12,900 nucleotides of DNA from assembly GCA_964352225.1 (NCBI GenBank), contig CAYGRM010000182.1:1-12900 (forward strand). Reading direction: 5' to 3'. The stretch's first letter is position 1; every line of letters starts with the position of its first letter. Of the stretch, positions 7,225 to 12,900 are shown in pieces. A program made the translations under genes and the position numbers. The stretch is from CAJQQY01 sp964352225 (GTDB lineage Bacteria > Bacteroidota > Bacteroidia > Chitinophagales > Saprospiraceae). The notes under the pieces are model-generated. The model searched no databases. It saw only the letters and a list, made by a program, of their open reading frames with translations, and had not been told where the DNA came from.

Positions 7225-9663
7225 ATGAAGAATAATAAATTTCTTTTACTTTTTTTCATAACAATGGTTTTACAAAACATTGCCTTTGCCCAAACTGGTA
7301 ATGTTTATGGTAAAATTCTGGATGCTGCGTCACAAGTGCCACTTGTTGATGTAAGTGTATTTTTGGAAAATAAGAATGAGTTAGTAGAGACAAATTCTAA
7401 TGGGGAGTTTTTATTTAAAAATGTAGAAAGTGGTAGTTTAAGTTTCACTTTTTATAAAGAAAATTATATTTCAAAAACAGAAATAGTCACCTTTGAAAAT
7501 GGGAAACATGAAGATGTAATTATATTGTTAGAAAAATTCAATCTTCAATTGGATGAGGTAGAAATTACAGCAAAATCAGGAGAAAATTTTGGCATACGGA
7601 AATTGAGAAATGTTGAAGGAACAGCAATTTATGCAGCAAAAAAAAGTGAGGTCATTGAATTAAATAATGTAGTCGCAAATCAAGCTACGAATAATGCTCG
7701 GCAAATTTATAAAGCCATTGCGGGAGTTAATGTTTGGGAAAGTGATGGAGCCGGATTACAGTTAAGTATTGGAGCTAGAGGACTTGATCCAAACCGAACT
7801 TCTAACTTTAATACTCGCCAAAATGGTTACGATATTAGCGCTGATGCTTTAGGTTATCCTGAAAGTTATTATACGCCGCCCGTACAAGCTTTGAAGAGAA
7901 TTGAGATTGTTCGAGGTGCAGCTTCTTTACAATATGGTTCTCAATTTGGAGGGCTTTTAAATTTCGTTTTTAAAAAAGGAAATGAGCAAAAACCGATTGA
8001 GTTTATTACAGAAAATACGGTAGGGTCATTTGGTTTAATTTCTACTTTTAACAGTCTTGGAGGGGAGAAAAATGGCTGGAATTATTATACTTTTTATCAG
8101 AGAAAGCAAGGTGATGGATGGCGAAATTTTTCAAAGTTCGATCAAAATACAGCCTATGCTAGTATTTCAAAATCTATTTCTAAAAAACTAAAAATAGGAG
8201 TTGAATATACCTTTATGAATTATACAGCTCAACAAGCTGGAGGTTTGAAAGATTTTGATTTTGCCCAAAATCCACGACAATCGCTTCGGACTCGAAATTG
8301 GTTTAAGGTCAATTGGAACCTAGCTGCTTTTACTTTAGACTACAAAATTTCGGAACGTACGAAATTAAATTCTCGAAGTTTTGTCTTAGCAGCACAACGT
8401 GATGCTTTGGGTGAATTGGGTAGAATTGACCGACCAGATCCGATGAGAGAGCGAGACTTGATTCGAGGTAACTATAATAACTTTGGAAATGAAACACGCT
8501 TAATTACTCGTTATGATTTAGGGGAGCAAACTTCTACTTTTTTGATTGGAGCAAGATATTATCAAGGATTTACAACCAACGAACAAGGAGACGCAGATGC
8601 CTCAAGCGAAGCTAATTTTAATTTTTTAAATCCATCTGATTTGGAGAAATCTGCCTATGAATTTCCTAGTAGGAACATTGCCATTTTTGCAGAAAACCTT
8701 TTTAATCTAAATGAAAAATGGACGATTACTCCAGGAGTAAGATATGAATATATTAAAACTGCTTCGGAGGGTTTTTACAAAAAAACATTTATCGTGGGAG
8801 GACAAGTTCAGTCGGTTAGAAAGATTGAAGACTCCATGGAGAATCCACGTTCACTTGTTTTATTAGGTTTAGGAATAGGGCATAAAATTTCAGAAAACTC
8901 AGAAGCCTATGCTAATTTTTCTCAAAATTATCGCTCGATTAATTTTAGTGATTTAGCAGTTATTAATCCAAATTTGATTGTAGATAGTTTGTTACAAGAC
9001 GAAAAAGGTTTCAATGCTGATCTTGGAATTCGTGGTGATTTTTGGAAAAATAGAATTAAAGTAGATGCAAGTATTTTTTATTTACGTTACCAAAATAGAA
9101 TTGGAATTGGGGAAATAATTATTGAAGATCCAGTCGTTATTGAAAAAGCAGTAGCCTTTAGAACTAACATTGGTGATGCCCAAATATTAGGTTTTGAATC
9201 TTATCTTGAAGCAGATATTTTGAATATATTAAATAAAAAAACAAAAGACTTACAACTTTCATTTTTTACTAATTTTAGTTTGATTTATGGAAAATATCTT
9301 TCGGGACAATCTTTTGTAGTCGGTAAAGATGTAGAATTAATTCCACCGATCAACTTAAAAACTGGACTTAATTTTTGTTGGAAAAACTTTAAAGCATCTT
9401 ATCAATTTACCTTCGTCGGGGAACATTTTTCAGATGCAACTAACGCTGAATTTGTTTCTGATGCCACCCGTGGAATTATTCCTAGCTATCATGTCCAAGA
9501 TATAGCATTAAGTTATATCTGGAAGCGATTTCAATTTCAAACAGGTATTAATAATTTAACCGACGAATCATATTTTACCCGACGAGCAGTTGGTTATCCA
9601 GGACCAGGAATTATTCCTTCGGATGCTCGAAGTTTTTATGGAACAGTAGCTATTAAATTTTAA
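7225..9663 (+). CDS. TonB-dependent outer-membrane receptor, FecA-like
   Basis: An 812-aa receptor with a type I signal peptide (cleavage probably AFA|Q, after residue 22). A carboxypeptidase-regulatory-like beta domain follows at about 25-103, as is common in Bacteroidota receptors. LDEVEITA (109-116) is a TonB-box-like segment before the plug, at about 130-250 (SIGARGLDPN, IEIVRGAASLQYGSQFGG). The rest is a 22-strand-type barrel ending in the terminal phenylalanine typical of outer-membrane proteins (GTVAIKF). The plug region resembles the ferric-dicitrate receptor group, so a ferric chelate is the likeliest ligand class, but the substrate cannot be read from sequence. No SusD gene is present; the two upstream lipoproteins may take the surface-partner role. 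It lies 44 bases after the VKGC homologue and 12 bases before a small cysteine-rich gene. Confidence 0.93.
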   Translation: MKNNKFLLLFFITMVLQNIAFAQTGNVYGKILDAASQVPLVDVSVFLENKNELVETNSNGEFLFKNVESGSLSFTFYKENYISKTEIVTFENGKHEDVIILLEKFNLQLDEVEITAKSGENFGIRKLRNVEGTAIYAAKKSEVIELNNVVANQATNNARQIYKAIAGVNVWESDGAGLQLSIGARGLDPNRTSNFNTRQNGYDISADALGYPESYYTPPVQALKRIEIVRGAASLQYGSQFGGLLNFVFKKGNEQKPIEFITENTVGSFGLISTFNSLGGEKNGWNYYTFYQRKQGDGWRNFSKFDQNTAYASISKSISKKLKIGVEYTFMNYTAQQAGGLKDFDFAQNPRQSLRTRNWFKVNWNLAAFTLDYKISERTKLNSRSFVLAAQRDALGELGRIDRPDPMRERDLIRGNYNNFGNETRLITRYDLGEQTSTFLIGARYYQGFTTNEQGDADASSEANFNFLNPSDLEKSAYEFPSRNIAIFAENLFNLNEKWTITPGVRYEYIKTASEGFYKKTFIVGGQVQSVRKIEDSMENPRSLVLLGLGIGHKISENSEAYANFSQNYRSINFSDLAVINPNLIVDSLLQDEKGFNADLGIRGDFWKNRIKVDASIFYLRYQNRIGIGEIIIEDPVVIEKAVAFRTNIGDAQILGFESYLEADILNILNKKTKDLQLSFFTNFSLIYGKYLSGQSFVVGKDVELIPPINLKTGLNFCWKNFKASYQFTFVGEHFSDATNAEFVSDATRGIIPSYHVQDIALSYIWKRFQFQTGINNLTDESYFTRRAVGYPGPGIIPSDARSFYGTVAIKF

Positions 9664-9675
9664 AATAATAAATTT

Positions 9676-9852
9676 ATGACTCCTTCACTTACAGACAAAC
9701 GTCACTTTAACCCTGAACAAAATCAAGTAATTCTTCCTTTTGCTTTACCCATTGTACAAGGTAAAAATATGAAGAAAAAATGTTGTAAAAAATATAAAAA
9801 GAAAGGTATACGCTGTAAACGTTGCCCTGGAAGATTAGCTTGGGAAGACTAA
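9676..9852 (+). CDS. Small basic cysteine-rich protein (58 aa)
   Basis: ATG at 9676-9678 to TAA at 9850-9852 encodes 58 residues. The N-terminal part (1-29) is neutral, containing NPEQNQVILPFALPIV. From Lys30 on it is very basic and holds four cysteines, Cys36, Cys37, Cys47 and Cys50, spaced CC-x9-C-x2-C within KKKCCKKYKKKGIRCKRCPG. No signal peptide is visible. The arrangement suggests a small metal-, cluster- or nucleic-acid-binding protein; I do not recognise a named family. It starts 12 bases after the TonB receptor stop and ends 36 bases before the quinone oxidoreductase ATG, all on one strand, which supports it as a real operon member. It could also be an unrelated passenger. The cysteine pattern argues against a chance reading frame. 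Confidence 0.72.
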   Translation: MTPSLTDKRHFNPEQNQVILPFALPIVQGKNMKKKCCKKYKKKGIRCKRCPGRLAWED

Positions 9853-9888
9853 TTGAGGAGGATTGCTTATTTTGTAAAAAAAATACTA

Positions 9889-10878
9889 ATGAAAGCAATC
9901 TTACTCAAAGAATTTGGTGGTCCTGATCAATTTTATATAGGAGAAACTGAGAAGCCAATTCCAGCCTCAAACGAAGTTTTAGTTAAAGTGAAAGCTACGG
10001 CACTCAACCGTGCAGATACTTTGCAACGCATGGGAAAATATCCACCACCTCCAGATGCGAGTCCAATCATTGGTTTAGAAATGTCAGGCGTGATTGAAGC
10101 CATTGGATCTGAAGTTACTAATTGGAAAGTCGGAGATCGAGTTTGCGCATTACTTGCTGGTGGAGGATATGCTGAGTTTGTAACAATACATTCACAATGT
10201 TTAATTCCAATACCTGAAGGTTTTGATTTTGAAAAAGCTACAGCGATTCCAGAAGTTTTTTTGACTGCTTACCAAGCGATTTTTTATTTATCAAAATTAC
10301 AAAAAGGCGAAAGTATTTTAATCCACGCTGGAGCAAGTGGAGTAGGGACGGCTGCCATTCAGTTAGCTAAATCGTTGGGAGCCAAACAAATAATTGTCAC
10401 CGCTTCCGCTGGAAAACATCAAATTTGCCGAGACCTCGGAGCGGATTTTACTATAGATTATAAAACTCAGAACTTTGAAGAAGAGGTAGCAAAGATTACC
10501 GACCAAAAAGGTGTGGATGTTATTATAGATTTTCTAGCCGCTCCTTATTTTCAAAAAAATATTAATTCATTGAACTTTGATGGACGCATGGTGATGCTTG
10601 CTTTGATGGGTGGATGGAAGGTGGAGGAATTAATTTTGGTAAATATTTTACGAAAAAGATTACATATCATGGGCTCCACTTTGCGAGCTAGAACTTTAGA
10701 ATATAAAATTGGTTTGACCAAAGATTTTTCAGGTTATGCTTTGCCAAGATTCGAACGTGGAGAATTGAAACCCGTGATTGATTCTGTTTTTGATTGGAAG
10801 GAAGTGGGGGATGCACACCGATTGATGGAGTCGAATAAGAATAGTGGAAAGATTATTTTGAGAGTTGATGAAATATGA
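9889..10878 (+). CDS. NAD(P)H:quinone oxidoreductase, PIG3-type MDR family
   Basis: A 329-aa zinc-independent medium-chain dehydrogenase/reductase. I start it at the ATG at 9889 because MKAILLKEFGGPDQ is the usual family N-terminus; the in-frame TTG at 9853 would add 12 atypical residues. LNRADTLQRMGKYPPPPDAS and the GLEMSGVIEAIG segment fit the PIG3 (TP53I3) subgroup closely. The dinucleotide-binding loop AGASGVGTAAIQ (147-158) begins the Rossmann fold, and the C-terminus HRLMESNKNSGKIIL is also PIG3-like. The family reduces quinones with NADPH in the cytoplasm. The structural-zinc cysteine cluster of alcohol dehydrogenases is absent. It lies 36 bases after the 58-aa gene and may be the last gene of the cluster, although it could also have its own function and promoter. 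No terminator hairpin follows. Confidence 0.9.
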   Translation: MKAILLKEFGGPDQFYIGETEKPIPASNEVLVKVKATALNRADTLQRMGKYPPPPDASPIIGLEMSGVIEAIGSEVTNWKVGDRVCALLAGGGYAEFVTIHSQCLIPIPEGFDFEKATAIPEVFLTAYQAIFYLSKLQKGESILIHAGASGVGTAAIQLAKSLGAKQIIVTASAGKHQICRDLGADFTIDYKTQNFEEEVAKITDQKGVDVIIDFLAAPYFQKNINSLNFDGRMVMLALMGGWKVEELILVNILRKRLHIMGSTLRARTLEYKIGLTKDFSGYALPRFERGELKPVIDSVFDWKEVGDAHRLMESNKNSGKIILRVDEI

Positions 10879-10900
10879 TTTGTATATATTCCTGAGTAAA

Positions 10901-10930
10901 TTGTTAATTCTATTCAAAATATTACCTTTT
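10901..10930 (+). promoter_or_regulatory. Candidate promoter for the TIR gene
   Basis: TTG (10901-10903), 19 bases, TACCTTTT (10923-10930) fits the Bacteroidota promoter pattern with one mismatch at the final G. It would leave a leader of about 100 bases before the ATG at 11041. The surrounding 162-base spacer is very AT-rich, so chance matches are likely; a second weaker -7-like element, TAACTTTA, lies further downstream. Confidence 0.33.
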
Positions 10931-11040
10931 TAATATAATTTTATTTCAATATGTTTTAACTTTAGATCAACCTTTAAAAAAGAAATTTGATTTAACAACG
11001 ACGCTTTTCTAATACTAAATAACCTCAAAAAAAATACTAA

Positions 11041-11616
11041 ATGAAAGATATTTCCCCACATGGCGAAGACAAGAAATTAAGATTATTCGTAAGTTACGCT
11101 CATGAAGATGTTGCTTTTCTTAAACGTTTAAAAGTTCATTTAGCTCGACCAATTTTTGATTTTGGATTTGAATTTTGGGACGATAGTAGAATTAATCTTG
11201 GAGATAAATGGGCTAATGAAATCGAAACTGCACTCAACGATTCAAGTATTGTGATCTTATTAATTAGTGCAGACTTTTTAGCATCAAATTTCATTGTTAA
11301 CCAAGAACTTCCTAAAATATTAGTCAAAGAAAAAAAAGCAGGGACTAGAATTATTCCAGTCATTATTGGTCCTTGTGGATTTGATGATGATCCTATCCTT
11401 TCGCAATTCCAAGCGCTTAATTCAAGTGAAGATTATATTGCTAAATTCGACAAATATAAACAAGATGAATATTGGGATTTATTACGACGCAAAGTTCGAA
11501 AAGCGATTGAAAATATTTTCGAGGAAAAAACTCAAGCCTTAAAAGAGGCGGAAGCATTAGAAACAGCTCCTTCTAATGGACAAGCAAAACGAAAGAAAAG
11601 AACTAATAGTAATTAA
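11041..11616 (+). CDS. TIR-domain protein
   Basis: A 191-aa soluble protein made almost entirely of one TIR domain (about 13-150). LRLFVSYAHEDVAFLKRL (13-30) is the betaA strand and first helix. GFEFWDDSRINLGDKWANEI (42-61) is the BB-loop region. SSIVILLISADFL (68-80) is the betaC strand. NQEL (87-90) places Glu89 where NAD-cleaving TIR domains carry their catalytic glutamate. The tail (about 160-191) is a charged helix followed by a basic end KRKKR. Bacterial TIR proteins cleave NAD+ or make cyclic ADP-ribose-type signals, often in anti-phage systems such as Thoeris or CBASS, but stand-alone ones are common in Bacteroidota. No sensor or effector is fused. The nearest candidate partner is the DUF697-SHOCT gene 240 bases downstream. 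Confidence 0.87.
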   Translation: MKDISPHGEDKKLRLFVSYAHEDVAFLKRLKVHLARPIFDFGFEFWDDSRINLGDKWANEIETALNDSSIVILLISADFLASNFIVNQELPKILVKEKKAGTRIIPVIIGPCGFDDDPILSQFQALNSSEDYIAKFDKYKQDEYWDLLRRKVRKAIENIFEEKTQALKEAEALETAPSNGQAKRKKRTNSN

Positions 11617-11726
11617 TAATTTTGTAAAAGAAGGTATTTAAAATTAAAGCGAGGATTATCAATAATTCAACAATTGAGTCTGTATAAATTAAATACCATG
11701 CAAGAAAGGATTTATAAAAAAGAATC

Positions 11727-11772
11727 AACCTTTTTGTCGTGAAAAGAAAAACATAAGTCGAGAAAAAGGGTT
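11727..11772 (+). other. Imperfect stem-loop between the TIR and DUF697 genes
   Basis: AACCTTTTTGTCG (11727-11739) pairs with CGAGAAAAAGGGTT (11759-11772), with one G-G mismatch and one bulged G, around a 19-base A-rich loop. Four Ts at 11771-11774 follow, a short tract for a terminator. It could end TIR transcription inefficiently or be a leader structure. The rest of the 240-base spacer holds only trivial reading frames of about 14 codons and a promoter candidate. Confidence 0.3.
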
Positions 11773-11804
11773 TTATGAAAACGATAGAGATACATTTAGA
11801 TTTC

Positions 11805-11834
11805 TTGTTGTTATGATTAGTAACAATACTTTTA
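11805..11834 (+). promoter_or_regulatory. Candidate promoter for the DUF697-SHOCT gene
   Basis: TTG (11805-11807), 19 bases, TACTTTTA (11827-11834) fits the Bacteroidota consensus except for the last base. The transcript would begin about 15 bases before the ATG at 11857. It supports separate transcription from the TIR gene, which also fits the long gap. Confidence 0.42.
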
Positions 11835-11856
11835 CAAAATAAATATTATCAATTTT

Positions 11857-12477
11857 ATGATGAACGAAAGAATAGAAAGCTCCGATAAAATTATTAGAAA
11901 TCATATTGTATGGTCAATGGGAGCAGGATTAATCCCCGTGCCAATTGCTGATTTTTTTGCAGTAAGTGCCATCCAACTAGACATGGTTCGACAAATGTGT
12001 AAAGTATACGATGTTGACTTTAAAGAGACTGAAGGCAAGGCCGTTATTTCTTCCTTGACAGGTTCTGGATTAGCAAGATTAGGAGCAAGAGCAGCCTTAA
12101 AATTTATTCCTGGAGTAGGTACCATGATCGGTGGAATGACTATGGCAGTTTTATCTGGTGCATCAACTTATGCTTTGGGGGAGGTTTTTAAAAAACATTT
12201 TGAAACAGGAGGAACATTTTTGGATTTCGATGTTGATCGTTTGACCAAAATGTATAAAGAGAAATTTGAGAAAGGGAAAAAAGTGGCTGAAAAAATAAAA
12301 AAAGAGCAGAAACAAAAACAAGAAGTAGTCGAAAAAGCAGAACATAATAATGTTCATATCAAAGAGCAAAAAGATGTTATTTCGCGATTGACGGAATTAG
12401 GTGAATTAAAAGAAAAAGGAATCATCTCAGAGGAAGAGTTTCAATTGATGAAAAAAAAGTTGATTGAAGAATTTTAA
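11857..12477 (+). CDS. DUF697-type membrane protein with C-terminal SHOCT-like domain
   Basis: A 206-aa protein in three parts. Residues 10-112 match the YcjF/DUF697-type helical module: IVWSMGAGLIPVPIADFFAV (17-36) and a Gly/Ala-rich pair of hydrophobic helices around LKFIPGVGTMIGGM (81-94), likely membrane-inserting hairpins. Residues 128-172 are a Lys/Glu-rich probable coiled coil. Residues 175-206 (LTELGELKEKGIISEEEF and on) are a SHOCT-like short C-terminal domain, usually an oligomerisation or tethering module. DUF697 proteins are poorly characterised and sometimes linked to GTPases or stress. Two adjacent ATGs (11857 and 11860) are equally good starts. The gene is transcribed towards the convergent DUF429 gene, with a bidirectional terminator between them. 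Confidence 0.8.
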   Translation: MMNERIESSDKIIRNHIVWSMGAGLIPVPIADFFAVSAIQLDMVRQMCKVYDVDFKETEGKAVISSLTGSGLARLGARAALKFIPGVGTMIGGMTMAVLSGASTYALGEVFKKHFETGGTFLDFDVDRLTKMYKEKFEKGKKVAEKIKKEQKQKQEVVEKAEHNNVHIKEQKDVISRLTELGELKEKGIISEEEFQLMKKKLIEEF

Positions 12478-12594
12478 TCTAAAGAATTCCCCGATGTAAT
12501 GTTAAACATAAAAGGTCATAAAAAATTCATAAAAAGTCAGCGTCTAAAAAAAATCGGAGAGTGGTTATTTTCGTACTTAACTGAAATTTTAATT

Positions 12595-12615
12595 CCTCGT
12601 CAGCTTGCTGCGAGG
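12595..12615. repeat. REP-like palindromic hairpin
   Basis: CCTCG (12595-12599) and CGAGG (12611-12615) enclose CAGC-TT-GCTG (12601-12610), giving a nearly perfect hairpin with one unpaired T at 12600. It is far more GC-rich than its surroundings and lies in the convergent intergenic region. Length, central AGCTTGCT core and location resemble the REP palindromes mobilised by Y1-type (RAYT) transposases. No second copy or transposase is in the window, so the class is inferred. The rest of 12478-12622 shows no gene. Confidence 0.42.
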
Positions 12616-12622
12616 TAGTTTA

Positions 12623-12666
12623 ATATAAAAAAGGCTTTCTAAATTTTTAGAAAGCCTTTTTTATAT
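12623..12666. terminator. Strong bidirectional terminator between convergent genes
   Basis: A perfect 21-bp inverted repeat (12623-12643 and 12646-12666) with a 2-base TT centre. Each arm holds the core GGCTTTC or its complement, flanked by an A-run on one side and a T-run on the other, so a T-tract follows the stem on either strand. It would end the DUF697-SHOCT gene on the plus strand and the DUF429 gene on the minus strand. The right arm overlaps the last codons and stop of the minus-strand gene. Confidence 0.92.
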
Positions 12667-12900
12667 CAAAGAAAACCATGTTCATTTCTAGTCCGTAAAT
12701 GTCTTGTTTTTTTCCATTTGGCGAAATAAGATTAAATCCATTTTCCATTCCTAAATAACCAGAAACCGCTAATCCCAAAGCATCAATTAGATCATCTGTT
12801 TTGACCTCTTTTTTCAAAAAAAGGGAGTTACCTTTTTCGAAAATTTCCATGGATTTTGGAAAAATCGTTTGTAATAAATTCATCCTTTCTTCAATTACTT
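12647..12900 (-). CDS. DUF429-family protein, C-terminal part (5' end outside window)
   Basis: The minus-strand frame ends at the TAA at 12649-12647 and stays open to the right window edge, so the ATG at 12883 is probably internal: the residues before it read VIEER, continuing into MNLLQTIFP, which resembles the ER..LL..lFP segment of DUF429 proteins. TDDLIDALGLAVSGYLG matches the conserved acidic DDxxDA helix of that RNase H-fold, predicted-nuclease-like family, and the end GLEMNMVFF fits the typical xGLxMxMVY ending. About 84 residues are visible, roughly the last third of a usual member. The function is unproven in the family. It converges on the DUF697-SHOCT gene, and its final codons lie inside the terminator stem. 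Confidence 0.68.
   Translation of the reverse strand, partial: VIEERMNLLQTIFPKSMEIFEKGNSLFLKKEVKTDDLIDALGLAVSGYLGMENGFNLISPNGKKQDIYGLEMNMVFFDIKKAF

Noticed and set aside
9853..9888. Upstream TTG start for the quinone oxidoreductase, and GAGGAGG (9855-9861) as its ribosome binding site
   Set aside because: The family N-terminus begins at the ATG at 9889. The purine-rich stretch is about 27 bases from that ATG, too far, and the other genes here show no Shine-Dalgarno sequences.
11699..11815. Two tiny reading frames of about 13-14 codons in the TIR-DUF697 spacer
   Set aside because: They are too short, have no conserved-looking sequence and lie across the stem-loop and promoter candidate.
12163..12369. 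Minus-strand Phe-rich reading frame opposite the DUF697-SHOCT gene
   Set aside because: Its hydrophobic composition is simply the antisense of the Lys/Glu-rich coiled-coil codons.
1..12900. CRISPR arrays, tRNA or rRNA genes, and insertion sequences
   Set aside because: I saw no regularly spaced repeats, no tRNA-like cloverleaf arms and no transposase-like protein on either strand.

Overview
The window reads as chromosomal DNA of a Bacteroidota bacterium. It is AT-rich, the gene starts have no convincing Shine-Dalgarno sequences, promoter candidates follow the Bacteroidota TTG-N19/20-TAnnTTTG pattern, and lipoproteins carry an acidic stretch right after the lipobox cysteine. The protein families (Bacteroidota-type alpha-2-macroglobulin, DUF4856, imelysin, TonB receptor with a carboxypeptidase-regulatory-like N-terminus) point the same way. 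I cannot fix the family or genus.

Layout. (1) Positions 1-3218 hold the 3' part of a large alpha-2-macroglobulin-like gene with an intact thioester motif, closed by a rho-independent terminator (3250-3282). (2) Positions 3219-3485 form a regulatory intergenic region with two palindromes and a good promoter (3404-3434). (3) From 3486 to 9852, and perhaps to 10878, runs a compact same-strand cluster: DUF4856 lipoprotein, imelysin-family lipoprotein, a full-length vitamin K-dependent gamma-carboxylase (VKGC/HTTM) homologue, a FecA-like TonB-dependent receptor, a 58-aa basic cysteine-rich protein, and a PIG3-type NADPH:quinone oxidoreductase. (4) Positions 10879-12477 look more accessory: a stand-alone TIR-domain protein and a DUF697-SHOCT membrane protein, each behind a long AT-rich spacer with a candidate promoter. 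(5) The right edge has a REP-like hairpin and a near-perfect bidirectional terminator. Convergent to these is the C-terminal end of a DUF429-family gene on the minus strand, cut by the window edge.

How the genes may work together. The central cluster looks like an outer-membrane uptake system, plausibly for iron or another metal. The TonB receptor is the pore, and the two lipoproteins carry a surface-export-like signal and would be receptor partners. The unusual member is the VKGC homologue. It keeps the Lys and His positions known to matter in the animal enzyme and also keeps the C-terminal VKGC domain, so it may carboxylate glutamates on a partner protein or peptide using reduced menaquinone. 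The quinone reductase next door could relate to that redox need. This is inference: I know of no characterised function for this gene combination.
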